Of a stretch of 64,000 nt of DNA, positions 41,992-50,194 are shown one piece after another. Position numbers and translations under genes: made by a program. The stretch comes from Pontibacter deserti. GTDB lineage: Bacteria; Bacteroidota; Bacteroidia; Cytophagales; Hymenobacteraceae. The stretch is taken from positions 2,046,001-2,110,000 of the forward strand of contig NZ_JALPRS010000001.1 of the NCBI RefSeq assembly GCF_023630255.1, given 5' to 3'. The notes under the pieces are model-generated. The model had not been told where the DNA came from and ran no database searches. It was given only the letters and a program-made list of their open reading frames with translations. Position 1 is the first letter of the stretch; each line of letters starts with the position of its first letter.

Positions 41992-42804
41992 TTACCAGCC
42001 TGAAGTTCTGCGTCGGCCGCCACCCAGCACACCTCCAAGTAAACCGCCCAGCCCGCCTGAGCCCATACCACCATACCCACGACGACCATTCAGGCCACCA
42101 AGTATAGAAATGATGGAGCCAAGTCCGCCACCGCGTCTCATGCCGCCTCCCATCATACCTCCACCCATCATTCCGCCGCCCATAGCACCGCCAAGTAAGC
42201 CACCTAAAAGGCCGCCGCCCATGCCGCCCATCATACCACCGCCACGTCTGCGCATCATTCCGGATAAAACTATAGGCGCTAAAATGCCTAACATACCTGT
42301 TACCATTCCTGGTGAAATTCCTGCGTTCTTAAACATATCACCAAAGCCGCTTTTGCTCATAAATGCCTGTGAGGTTGGATCTTCGCCGTGCTGCTTTGCT
42401 TCATCGGCTTTGTCAACAAACTGCTCCAGTATACTGTACTGTTTCTGATCTACACCCAGGTAATCTGCTATATCTTTTATGCGTTCCTGCTCATCTGAAG
42501 TATACTGGCCGTCGGCTTTGGCAAAGCTGATGATATCGGTTACAAAAGAGAAGCGAAGCTGGCTCTTTTTTAGTACATCTAAACATTGCTGCAAACTGAT
42601 CTGGGATGGATTCTTCGCAATCTGTACTACTTCCTGCTGCAGGTTTGCCGGCAGTTCGGCAACTTCACCCATCATTCTCAGAAACTCCAGTTCTTCCTCG
42701 CTTGCTGTACCATCGGCTGATGCCATAGTGGCCAGTGCTCCAAAATAAGCTCCTTTTTCTTCCTGCGAATAGTCTTTTAATAGCATTGTTTGTTCTTGTT
42801 CCAT
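41992..42804 (-). CDS. TerB-like protein with Gly/Met-rich C-terminal tail
   Basis: 270 residues. Residues 15-140 form a TerB-like helical domain with the acidic metal-binding pairs MASADGTASEEELEFLRMM and FAKADGQYTSDEQERIKDI. From about residue 165 the protein turns into a low-complexity tail with alternating GGMMGG, GGLLGGLLGG and RRRGGG blocks to the C-terminus. No signal peptide. The tail may insert in membranes or mediate assembly, but that is inference. TerB domains are linked to tellurite or envelope stress. A terminator-like hairpin separates it from the pirin operon. Confidence 0.8.
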   Translation of the reverse strand: MEQEQTMLLKDYSQEEKGAYFGALATMASADGTASEEELEFLRMMGEVAELPANLQQEVVQIAKNPSQISLQQCLDVLKKSQLRFSFVTDIISFAKADGQYTSDEQERIKDIADYLGVDQKQYSILEQFVDKADEAKQHGEDPTSQAFMSKSGFGDMFKNAGISPGMVTGMLGILAPIVLSGMMRRRGGGMMGGMGGGLLGGLLGGAMGGGMMGGGMMGGGMRRGGGLGSIISILGGLNGRRGYGGMGSGGLGGLLGGVLGGGRRRTSGW

Positions 42805-42924
42805 AGCTTTCGTGTTAATGTATAGTGCTGTAATAACGTCCGCTACAGATGTCGGGTTAATGTAATTTATACTTTATGCTGGTGATTTGGCAGCAGCTAC
42901 AACCAGAACACAAAAGATACAGGC

Positions 42925-42962
42925 ATAAAAAAATCCCCTGCCAATGTATAGCCGGGGATTTA
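42925..42962 (-). terminator. Rho-independent terminator after the pirin gene
   Basis: AAATCCCC, 15-base loop, GGGGATTT; on the minus strand it is followed by a T-rich stretch. Confidence 0.75.
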
Positions 42963-42981
42963 TCTACAGATAAGGTGTATA

Positions 42982-43695
42982 TTACCTCATCGGGATTTCC
43001 ATGAGCAGCAACTCTGCATCAGAAGAAGCTTTTATACTTACATTCTCAGTATCAGAAATACCCATTCCGTCGCGTTTGCTTAGCTTTTCGCCATCTATCT
43101 CTACTTCACCTTCCAGCACAAAAGCATACACGCCATTGCCCGTTTTATGTAGTTTATAGTCTTCAGAGAAACCAGTCTTTAAAGAACCCAGTGTAAACCA
43201 GGCATCCTGATTAATCCAGATGTTTTCCGCATCTTTCTCCGGCCCTACTACCGTTTGCAGTTTGTTCTGGCGGTCGGCGGGGTTAAAGGTCTTCTGCTCG
43301 TAACGTGGCGTTATGTCCTGCTCTTTCGGGAACACCCAAATCTGCAGAAAGTTTACCTGATCGGTTTTAGAGTTATTGAACTCAGAGTGCGTTAAGCCAC
43401 TGCCCGCCGACATGATCTGCACATCGTTCGTCTTAATCACTTTTTTATTTCCGGTGCTGTCCTGGTGGGCCAGTTCCCCCGACAATGGAATAGAGATGAT
43501 TTCCATATTATCGTGTGGGTGTGCACCGAAGCCCATACCCGGTGCTACAATGTCATCGTTCAGCACACGCAGCAACCCAAAATTCATGCGTTCCGGGTTA
43601 TAGTAGCGCGCAAAACTGAATGTATGGTGAGAATCGAGCCAGCCATGGTTTGCATGGCCTCTCGTATTTGCTTTATGAATTACTTTCTTGCTCAT
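42982..43695 (-). CDS. Pirin-family protein (quercetinase YhhW-like)
   Basis: 237 residues, a double cupin. The metal ligands are His59, His61, His103 and Glu105 (GAHPHDNMEIIS and SGLTHSEF), matching E. coli YhhW. The second cupin (residues 135-235) lacks ligands. YhhW has quercetin 2,3-dioxygenase activity in vitro; the natural role is unclear and may concern redox sensing. It follows the nitroreductase gene by 13 bp in one operon, so both may respond to electrophiles such as quinones. Confidence 0.92.
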   Translation of the reverse strand: MSKKVIHKANTRGHANHGWLDSHHTFSFARYYNPERMNFGLLRVLNDDIVAPGMGFGAHPHDNMEIISIPLSGELAHQDSTGNKKVIKTNDVQIMSAGSGLTHSEFNNSKTDQVNFLQIWVFPKEQDITPRYEQKTFNPADRQNKLQTVVGPEKDAENIWINQDAWFTLGSLKTGFSEDYKLHKTGNGVYAFVLEGEVEIDGEKLSKRDGMGISDTENVSIKASSDAELLLMEIPMR

Positions 43696-43708
43696 AGTTT
43701 ATGAATTA

Positions 43709-44314
43709 TTATTTCCAGATACCATTAAATACTAACTCCTGCAGCGGCTTTCGGTTACGTGGAGCTACTTCGCGTGCCTTCAGGTGATCCGGCAGCTGGC
43801 TTGGGTCGCCTAGATAACCAATTGCCATCATACTTACCGGTTCGTATCCTTCGGGTATGCCCAGCACTTCGCGTGCTTTATCGGCACTAAAACCACCCAT
43901 TATATGCAGGTGTAGTCCAAGCTCTGTTGCCTGCAATGCCAGATTAGCTGTTGCCATACCTGTATCGTGCCAGGCATAGGCATTCCGGTTTCCGTTGTTG
44001 CTATAGTTCGCTTTAGCTACGCTAAGTATAAGCACAGGCGCATTTTTTGCCCAAAGCTGGTTTGCTTCTACCAAGCAGCTAAGCAGTTTTTCATAAGCTT
44101 CTGGGTTATTCTTAGTTGCAAACACAAAACGCCATGGTTGCTCATTCATAGCAGAAGGAGCCCAACGGGCAGCTTCAAATATTGCTTCCAATTTTTCATC
44201 TTCTACCGGTTTGCTGTCGAATGCTCTGGGGCTCCAACGGTCCTGTATCAGATTATGCACTTCTATTTTATTTTCTGTTTCAATCATAGTATTCATTAGA
44301 TCAGCTTTTGCCAT
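43709..44314 (-). CDS. Nitroreductase family protein
   Basis: About 201 residues if started at the Met at 44314 (MAKADLMNTMIETEN); other Mets at 44326, 44296 and 44287 are possible. FMN-binding landmarks are RWSPRAFDSKPV, ARWAPSAMNEQPWRFVFA and the C-terminal GYLGDPSQLP. It belongs to a different subgroup from the nitroreductase at 9621. It is first in the operon with the pirin gene; the tandem repeats at 44331-44360 just upstream are a probable operator, suggesting induction by an electrophile-responsive repressor. Confidence 0.9.
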   Translation of the reverse strand: MAKADLMNTMIETENKIEVHNLIQDRWSPRAFDSKPVEDEKLEAIFEAARWAPSAMNEQPWRFVFATKNNPEAYEKLLSCLVEANQLWAKNAPVLILSVAKANYSNNGNRNAYAWHDTGMATANLALQATELGLHLHIMGGFSADKAREVLGIPEGYEPVSMMAIGYLGDPSQLPDHLKAREVAPRNRKPLQELVFNGIWK

Positions 44315-44330
44315 ATAAAGATACAAAAGT

Positions 44331-44360
44331 ATTTAATGTATATACATTTAATGTACGTAC
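44331..44360. promoter_or_regulatory. Candidate operator of the nitroreductase-pirin operon
   Basis: Two abutting 15-bp direct repeats, ATTTAATGTATATAC and ATTTAATGTACGTAC, each ending in a palindrome (GTATATAC, GTACGTAC). They end within 17 bp of the likely start codon. A HxlR/MarR-type repressor site is the best guess; no such gene is in the window. Confidence 0.55.
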
Positions 44361-44582
44361 AAAGTTTAATTTTATTCAATTATTTTTGATGTGTTGCTGG
44401 TAAAAGAACCTAAACAGGAAGTATGGTTAGCACAAGATGCAGATAGAAGTCTGAAGTTTTGGTTTTTATTTTTTTAATGTCTGAATCAGGATTTCCGGGA
44501 TTAGTGGATGGACAGGATACTAAAGTATTTGGGACGGTTCTCTGCTCCTGCTAGCATCTGGGTTATATTTTATAGTTACTTT

Positions 44583-45160
44583 GGTCCAACCACCCCTTTA
44601 TCCCCTCCTTGTCTAAGGCGAGGAGTTTTTCCTCGTACAAGCTTACACCCCTGTAGTCCCCTCAAGGGGACAGTTTTGTCTTTGCTATAGCTTCAAGTAT
44701 AATTTTATAGTTACAGACCATGAGCGGACAGGTGGTGACCTGTCCCTACGGATCTACATTGCAGGAGAAGCTAAGAGCTAATATTTCTCTATTAACTGAG
44801 GCAGCTACTATCGAAATGATCACAGGCTTTGGGTGGAGCGCCTTTGATTTGTTGCGGTGCCGAAGGCAACACGAGCACAGCGAGGGGAGCTTCAAATCAG
44901 CAGCGCGATGCCCGAAGACGGGGCCCCGCGGCCGTGAGGGCACCAAAGCCAACTATAAAACGGTAGGTAAGTAAAGCTCCCAAGATTAGAAGCTACTATG
45001 AAAGTAAAGCTTGGTTTAAGATGTAGGAAACTTTAGCTATAGTATATCAGACGCTCACAGGAGCTGCGCACGCTGCTAGGTCTTTACCTATCACTCAAAA
45101 TGACAAATAGAATCTATAGGACATATAAGATCTCTCGGCTACGCTCTAAATGACAAATAC
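44583..45160. repeat. Dispersed multi-hairpin intergenic repeat, copy 2
   Basis: Same block order as copy 1: CCTCCTTGTCTAAGG, ACCCCTGTAGTCCCCTC, GTCCCC-TCAA-GGGGAC, GAGCGGACAGGT, the 120-base folded element at 44827-44948, AAAGCTCCCA, CTCGG-x-TACGCTC and ATGACAA. It lacks the TATAGTT-rich tract that copies 1 and 3 carry between the first two blocks. Confidence 0.8.
44827..44948. repeat. Conserved folded element inside repeat copy 2
   Basis: CTTTGGG (44827-44833) pairs with CCCGAAG (44911-44917) through one G-U; TGATTTG/CAAATCA is unchanged; the tail GAGGGCACCAAAG is identical to copy 1. The inner palindrome has lost one base. Confidence 0.65.
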
Positions 45161-45164
45161 TAAA

Positions 45165-45734
45165 CTATAAACCTAGCTTTCTGAGCGCCAGCAGGCAAAG
45201 CGCAACCGAACCTGAAACATTGATCTGACCACTCAGCACCATATGCTCCACCTCCTGAACAGGTACGTGCAGCACTTCTATACTTTCCGATTCGTCGAGA
45301 TCCTGTTCCGCAATTTTGTAGGCATCGCGGGCTAGGTAGAAGTATATTTTGTTTGTGTCTTTGGTAGGGTTGTCGATCACTTCGGCTACCAGCTCCATGT
45401 TATCAGAAGTATAGCCGGTTTCTTCCAGCATCTCGCGGCGGGCAGCCTCCAGGGGGTTGTTTTCGTGGTCATCTATCACACCACCGGGTAATTCAATAAA
45501 AATATTAGCAGCAGCATGCTTGTACTGTTTCACAAATATCACCTGCCCATCTTCCGTAACCGGGAAAGTAAGCACTACATCCGGACGCACACTCACATAG
45601 TAATCATCCAGCACCATGCCGTTTGGCAGCTCCACTTCGTCGCGGCGCAGCTTGTACCACTTCTCATTAAAAACCAGTTCCGATTTCAGTACTTTCCAAT
45701 GTTTGGAACTTGGGATATGTTTGTTTGCAGACAT
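45165..45734 (-). CDS. NUDIX hydrolase (ADP-ribose pyrophosphatase type)
   Basis: 189 residues. The Nudix box is complete: GGVIDDHENNPLEAARREM followed by LEETG. The preceding VRPDVVLTFPVTEDGQVIFVKQYKHAA strand and the C-terminal EVLHVPVQEVEHMVLSG fit ADP-ribose/NDP-sugar pyrophosphatases. It would hydrolyse ADP-ribose or a sugar nucleotide in the cytoplasm. It lies 86 bp downstream of the glycoside cluster on the same strand, so it might control sugar-nucleotide levels for it, but could be independent. Confidence 0.9.
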   Translation of the reverse strand: MSANKHIPSSKHWKVLKSELVFNEKWYKLRRDEVELPNGMVLDDYYVSVRPDVVLTFPVTEDGQVIFVKQYKHAAANIFIELPGGVIDDHENNPLEAARREMLEETGYTSDNMELVAEVIDNPTKDTNKIYFYLARDAYKIAEQDLDESESIEVLHVPVQEVEHMVLSGQINVSGSVALCLLALRKLGL

Positions 45735-45820
45735 GGGTGCAAGTTATAGTTAATCGGCGTAAAAAAGCCACACTTACTTTTCAGTGAGCGCGGCGTTCGT
45801 TATAATGCTTGTTTATAGTT

Positions 45821-46639
45821 TTATTTTTTCCCATTCTGGCTGAGCATATACTCATTTTTGCCGGCTACTTTTTCTTTTACAGCTTCCTGCCAGTCCTGGC
45901 CTGTGGCCGATAAATACTCCGACTGGTTCCACTGCTGGTTTTGCTTAAGTTGCTCATCCACCTGCAGTATGTATAATTCGTGGCCTGGCTGTTCCTTTAC
46001 TACAAAGCCGCAGGAGCGCATCATGGCTACTATAGCTGCATGGTTAGGTGCCCACCAGTTAGTCAGGTCTCCGGCCATTTTCTTTTCGATAAAAGCCATT
46101 TTGGGCCAGCCTTCATCCAGCATGCGTTCTCGGTCATTTATTCCAAAATCTTCCGGCACATCGGCTACTTCTTTACCCGGCATGGTCAGCGTTTGGAACA
46201 CCATCATGTTGCGGCATTTTTGAGAAAGTATATCCAGGGAGAGCAGCGGGTACCGAAGGTGATAAAGCACACCCATGTACCAGATCAAGTCGAACTGGCG
46301 GTCCAGGCGGGTAACATCGTATACCTGCATCTGCTTCAGCTCTATTTTATCTTCCAGTCCAAACTGCTTAGCAGCCCATTCAGCCTGGCGCAGGTAATGC
46401 GGATCCACATCTATACCCAACACATTGGCCCCGCGTTTAGCGAGTTCTATACTATAAAAGCCGGCATTACAGCCAATGTCCAGCACATTCCAGCCACTCA
46501 AGTCAGCAGGCATAAACGGCTCCAGTTCCTTCCATTTAAAATTTGGAAAGTCGCCCAAACGGTGATTTGGTGCGGTCTGTTCCCCGTTTGGTAAATGCAG
46601 GTTATGAAACCATGGCCCCAACTGCTCTATCTCCGACAT
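45821..46639 (-). CDS. SAM-dependent methyltransferase, Rta_06860-like
   Basis: 272 residues. Motif I is WNVLDIGCNAGFYSIELAKRG, with DVDPHYLRQAEWA following. The first 35 residues (GPWFHNLHLPNGEQTAPNH, then LGDFPNFKWKELEPF) and the end NWWAPNHAAIVAMMRSCGF match, from memory, the TIGR04290 group of methyltransferases that travel with glycosyltransferases. That group relates in sequence to CmoB-like enzymes. It likely methylates a sugar hydroxyl or aglycone of the cluster product. Last gene of the cluster, 51 bp after the preceding glycosyltransferase. Confidence 0.85.
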   Translation of the reverse strand: MSEIEQLGPWFHNLHLPNGEQTAPNHRLGDFPNFKWKELEPFMPADLSGWNVLDIGCNAGFYSIELAKRGANVLGIDVDPHYLRQAEWAAKQFGLEDKIELKQMQVYDVTRLDRQFDLIWYMGVLYHLRYPLLSLDILSQKCRNMMVFQTLTMPGKEVADVPEDFGINDRERMLDEGWPKMAFIEKKMAGDLTNWWAPNHAAIVAMMRSCGFVVKEQPGHELYILQVDEQLKQNQQWNQSEYLSATGQDWQEAVKEKVAGKNEYMLSQNGKK

Positions 46640-46690
46640 AATTTAATTTTAAGTGAGTGATTGAGTGAATGTGTGAAATAAAGTTTACTG

Positions 46691-47770
46691 CTAACTGTTT
46701 ACTGTACTTACCGTCATAAGTTCCTGTGCGTAGCTTTCCAGTTCTTTGGCGCGGTGTGCTGCGGTGTGGTTGTTCATCACTTTTCTGCGGGCACGCTCGC
46801 CTATCATTTTACGCTCTGATTTGCAGATCTCACGCAGAAAACCCAGTGTATCTTTAGCTGAATAGGATACGAGTATCTCCTCCCCTATAGTAAACAAGCT
46901 ATCCAGTCCGTCCCAGTAATCTGAGATGATCGGGGTGCAGCATGCCGCAGCTTCGAACAGGCGCACACTTGGTGAGTAGCCGGCCTTGATCATATCGGCG
47001 CGGGTAATGTTCTGTGTAAAGCGCTGGCTGTTGTAAAACTTGCGGTGCTCTGCCGGCGGCAGGTGATGGATATACTCTGTGTTGGCAGGCCATTGTATAC
47101 TTGCCGGGTACTGCGGACCAGCTACCACAAAGCGTCCTGCAGGCCATTGGCGCGCTGCATCCAGCATCAGTTTTTCCAGTGGCGGCTGGCGGTCATCAGA
47201 GTAGGTACCCAGATATCCCAGATCCCATTTCACTTCCTGGTATTCCGGGTAGTATAGCTCCGTATCAAAAGAGCAGTAAAGGGCACGTGCTGCCGGCGAG
47301 CCATACTTTTTCTCCAGAAGGTCCAGTGTAGGGCCGCCTGTAAACGACAGGTACAGATCGTATTGCGGGATCAGGTTGGGATGCAGGTATTCGTAATCTT
47401 CTCGCTCCAGTTTGGCCAGCGTTACCGGGGTATCGATGTCGTAGAAAGCTTTAATACCATGAGCAGTTTGTATAGCCCACTCGCCTACCTGCACGCCTTC
47501 CGGCACATACGAACCAACTATAACCATATCCGCTTCGCGTACCTGTTCAGTAAAGCGCTGCTGCAGGTCATCCATCGAAGTATAAAGTTCGGTCTGGCAA
47601 TAGTCAGGGTTTGGCAGGTCGCGGTGGTCGGCATACCAAGGCTTATCGCGCTCCAGGAAAAGAATGTTGTGGCCCCTGTTTTTAAGCTCGCGCACCAACC
47701 CGCGGAAGGTGGTAGCGTGGCCGTTGCCCCACGACGATGTAATGGTCAGGCCAAGTATTACGATGTTCAT
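46691..47770 (-). CDS. CgeB-like glycosyltransferase 3
   Basis: 359 residues, GT-B fold. It opens with MNIVILGLTITSSWGNGHA followed by TTFRGLVRELKNRGHNILF, nearly the same layout as the next two genes upstream. The C-terminal nucleotide-sugar motif is SPSVRLFEAAACCTPIISDYW, then GLDSLFTIGEEILV, typical of CgeB/DUF3880-type glycosyltransferases. The start codon overlaps the stop of the preceding gene by four bases (ATGA). Donor and acceptor are unknown. Part of a tandem set of three. Confidence 0.85.
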   Translation of the reverse strand: MNIVILGLTITSSWGNGHATTFRGLVRELKNRGHNILFLERDKPWYADHRDLPNPDYCQTELYTSMDDLQQRFTEQVREADMVIVGSYVPEGVQVGEWAIQTAHGIKAFYDIDTPVTLAKLEREDYEYLHPNLIPQYDLYLSFTGGPTLDLLEKKYGSPAARALYCSFDTELYYPEYQEVKWDLGYLGTYSDDRQPPLEKLMLDAARQWPAGRFVVAGPQYPASIQWPANTEYIHHLPPAEHRKFYNSQRFTQNITRADMIKAGYSPSVRLFEAAACCTPIISDYWDGLDSLFTIGEEILVSYSAKDTLGFLREICKSERKMIGERARRKVMNNHTAAHRAKELESYAQELMTVSTVNS

Positions 47771-48873
47771 GCCAGTGCTTCGTTTGGTTGTTTTACTTTC
47801 GCGTATAGCAGTTGCTCGAGCTGCTCCGCACGGTGATTATACGTGTGCGCAGCCAGTACTTTTTTATAGGCTGCCTCTCCTATTGCTTTCGCTTTTTCTT
47901 CGGTCAGATCGGCAAGTATAGTTGCTACTTCAGCGCCATCTTTTGCTACCAGTATTTCCTTATCCGGCTCAAAAAAGAAGTCGATGCCTTCCCAGTAATC
48001 CGTAATGATGCAAGCCCCTGCACCGGCTGCTTCGAACACGCGCGTAGCCGGCGAGAAACCATAGCGGGCCATACTTTCGCGGCTGATGTTAAGTACAGCT
48101 TTTGGCGTACAGTTAAAAGCATTGTGCTCATGAGTGTACACGTGGCCAATATAGTTCACGTTTTCGCTCAGGTGCTTATCGCCCCAGCCGCTGCCGCCAA
48201 GTATAAACTTCTTATCCGGGTTAGCTTTTGCAGGCTTCAGGAAAAACTCTTCTACACGTGCTTCGCGGTCTGGCAAGCGGTTACCTAAAAAGGCAAGGTC
48301 GCAGGCAAAGCGCTCGTCTGGCTCCACCGGGAAGTGGGTGGCAGTATCCAAAGCATTATAGATCGGTACACACTTTTTAGCTCCCAACGCTTCGTAAGCA
48401 TTTACTACAGGGTCGCCGCCGCCATAGGTCAGGATCATGTCGTATTGCGGAATGTAGGTCAGGAACGGGTCCACCAGGTTGTTGTGCACGCGATCCAGCG
48501 TAGCCGGGGCATCCACATCCCAGAAAACCACCAGCCTGTCATCAGTCTGCAGTTTCAGCACTTCGCGCTCCAGCAGTTCATCAAACACACCCACGCCGCT
48601 GGCTTTTACTACCATGTCGGCTTCTGCGGCCTGTGCCAAGCATTTGTACACCGCATCTTCCGTAGCTTCGTACACCACTACTTTTGCCCAGTCCGGGTCG
48701 TCCATGTCGCGGTTTTGCTGGCGGTCGTAGGCATCAGGCTCATAAAATGTAACCTGGTGGCCACGCTCGCTAAGTGCACGAACTATACCTCTGTAGTAGG
48801 TAGCTGCTCCGTTCCAGTAAGCTGATACCAGGCTGGAGCCGAAGAAGGCGATATTGAGTTTTTTAGATTTCAT
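47767..48873 (-). CDS. CgeB-like glycosyltransferase 2
   Basis: 368 residues from ATG 48873 (MKSKKLNIAFFGSSLVSAYW); the open frame upstream is inside the previous gene. The N-terminal domain resembles that of its neighbours (NGAATYYRGIVRALSERGHQV). The C-terminal domain has GFSPATRVFEAAGAGACIITDYW and WEGIDFFFEPDKEILVA. It overlaps the preceding gene by 11 bases. The FEA-x-G-x(C/G) core and the glutamate within it are the sugar-nucleotide site. Sequence divergence from its paralogues suggests each adds a different sugar or acts on a different acceptor. Confidence 0.87.
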   Translation of the reverse strand: MKSKKLNIAFFGSSLVSAYWNGAATYYRGIVRALSERGHQVTFYEPDAYDRQQNRDMDDPDWAKVVVYEATEDAVYKCLAQAAEADMVVKASGVGVFDELLEREVLKLQTDDRLVVFWDVDAPATLDRVHNNLVDPFLTYIPQYDMILTYGGGDPVVNAYEALGAKKCVPIYNALDTATHFPVEPDERFACDLAFLGNRLPDREARVEEFFLKPAKANPDKKFILGGSGWGDKHLSENVNYIGHVYTHEHNAFNCTPKAVLNISRESMARYGFSPATRVFEAAGAGACIITDYWEGIDFFFEPDKEILVAKDGAEVATILADLTEEKAKAIGEAAYKKVLAAHTYNHRAEQLEQLLYAKVKQPNEALA

Positions 48874-50005
48874 GCAAGGTTTTTTCTTTTGCGGAAGTAT
48901 AGATTTTAGATGCAGGTATGCCCAGTTCTTCACACACTTTTTCCAATTCGTTTACGCGGTGGGCACAGGTATGGCGGTTGCGTATCGTTTCCAGGCCATG
49001 CGCGGCCACTTCATTTGCTTTGTCAGGATTATTAAGTATAGTTTGCAGGTGCTGTTTCATTTCTTCGCCGGTGCGAGCTATCAGGAAATCTTTTCCCGGT
49101 GTGAACAGGTTTTCAGCATCATCCCAAGGCGAAGAGATCAGCGGAATGCCACAGGCCATTGCTTCAAAAGGTCGTATAGTTGGGATACCCGGAAGTGCTT
49201 CTACATAAGGTCTGCGGGGCACATGTACAGTTACTTTATACTTTGCAAACTCTTCGGCAGCTTTATAGTTTGGCAGCCAGCCACCGTATTTTATTCCGGC
49301 ATCGGCCAGTGCTTTGCGTGCATGTTCCGGGTAGCGCACACCGTAAATCTTTGCTTTCAGACCCAGCTCTTTTACCGGATTTATCAAAAACTCGTGCAGC
49401 TCGGCTGTACGCTCTTCGTCGCCCCAGTTGCCGATCCACACCAGGTCGCCTTCATACTCTTTTCGTTCGTGCGGATAAAAAACCGAGGTATCAGCGGCTT
49501 CGTGCCAGGTCCAGGCGTTGGTGGTCCAACCTTCCTGCAAGTATAGATTTTTGATCACCTCGCCAAAGGCCAATACACCATCATAATGGGTCAGTTCATA
49601 CTTGGCCATACTTTCGCGCTCGGTTACGGCACGGTGGTGGGTATCGTGGAAGATAAGTTTATACTTGCCGCTTTTAGCGCGGTGTTCACCAATGCGCTTT
49701 ACCAGGTCATGTTCGCTCCATTCGTGTACCAGTACGAGGTCGGCATCAGCCAGTACATCATCCAGGTTTATGCTTTCAAGCTTGTAAAAATTGGTGCTGA
49801 TGCCAAGGTAATACTGCTGTAGCTCTTCCAGTTTCTCCTCTCCATAACCCTCTACTAAGTTTTGCAGGCTCCAGCCGTTTTCCGGTTCGTATACTTTTAC
49901 CTGATGACCACGCTCCTGCAACTCCCCGACTATACCTCTTAAAAAATGCGCGTTACCGTGGTTCCAGTCAGAAAGTATAGAATGGTAGAAAAGGACTAGC
50001 TTCAT
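48863..50005 (-). CDS. CgeB-like glycosyltransferase 1
   Basis: 380 residues. N-terminal domain MKLVLFYHSILSDWNHGNA followed by HFLRGIVGELQERGHQVKVYEPENGW; C-terminal domain with GIPTIRPFEAMACGIPLISSPWD and AENLFTPGKDFLIARTGEEM. It is the first and least reduced of three tandem CgeB-like enzymes. A 189-bp gap with a hairpin repeat precedes it, so it may have an internal promoter. It is cytoplasmic or membrane-associated; no transmembrane span is visible. Confidence 0.87.
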   Translation of the reverse strand: MKLVLFYHSILSDWNHGNAHFLRGIVGELQERGHQVKVYEPENGWSLQNLVEGYGEEKLEELQQYYLGISTNFYKLESINLDDVLADADLVLVHEWSEHDLVKRIGEHRAKSGKYKLIFHDTHHRAVTERESMAKYELTHYDGVLAFGEVIKNLYLQEGWTTNAWTWHEAADTSVFYPHERKEYEGDLVWIGNWGDEERTAELHEFLINPVKELGLKAKIYGVRYPEHARKALADAGIKYGGWLPNYKAAEEFAKYKVTVHVPRRPYVEALPGIPTIRPFEAMACGIPLISSPWDDAENLFTPGKDFLIARTGEEMKQHLQTILNNPDKANEVAAHGLETIRNRHTCAHRVNELEKVCEELGIPASKIYTSAKEKTLHEI

Positions 50006-50079
50006 GTGCTAATTTTGATTTAGTGAGTAATTGAGTGAATTTGTTATTGTTAAACTTTGAATGAATGGTGGGTATAGTC

Positions 50080-50148
50080 GTCATTTCAGATGCAGCGAGA
50101 AATCTATCAGAGAATCTGAGATAGATCTCTCCCGCTGATCGAGGTGAC
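50080..50148. repeat. Hairpin repeat inserted in the glycosyltransferase cluster
   Basis: GTCATTTC...GAGAAATCTATC pairs imperfectly with GATAGATCTCTC...GAGGTGAC: arms of about 29 bases around an 11-base loop. This GTCATTTC-AGCGAGAAATCT type is related to the ATGACAA-ending blocks in the other repeats (10750-10790, 45030-45160). It fills the only large gap in the cluster. Confidence 0.7.
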
Positions 50149-50194
50149 AAAGGAATTATTCACCCATTCAAAATTCAGTTATTCAGAATTTGGC

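Larger units (their letters stand above)
44315..45164. other. Long gene-free region with repeat copy 2
   Basis: 850 bp. The right part is repeat copy 2; the left part holds the operator and a stretch without visible features. Small open frames here (for example 44720-44974) lie inside the repeat and are not credible genes. Confidence 0.7.

Noticed and set aside
44720-44974. 84-codon open frame in repeat copy 2
   Set aside because: Falls entirely in the dispersed repeat; the matching region of copy 1 does not keep the frame because of a one-base difference in the inner palindrome.
48854-49546. 230-codon open frame antisense to a glycosyltransferase gene
   Set aside because: Opposite a well-supported glycosyltransferase, rich in Phe, Cys and His, with no recognisable motif.
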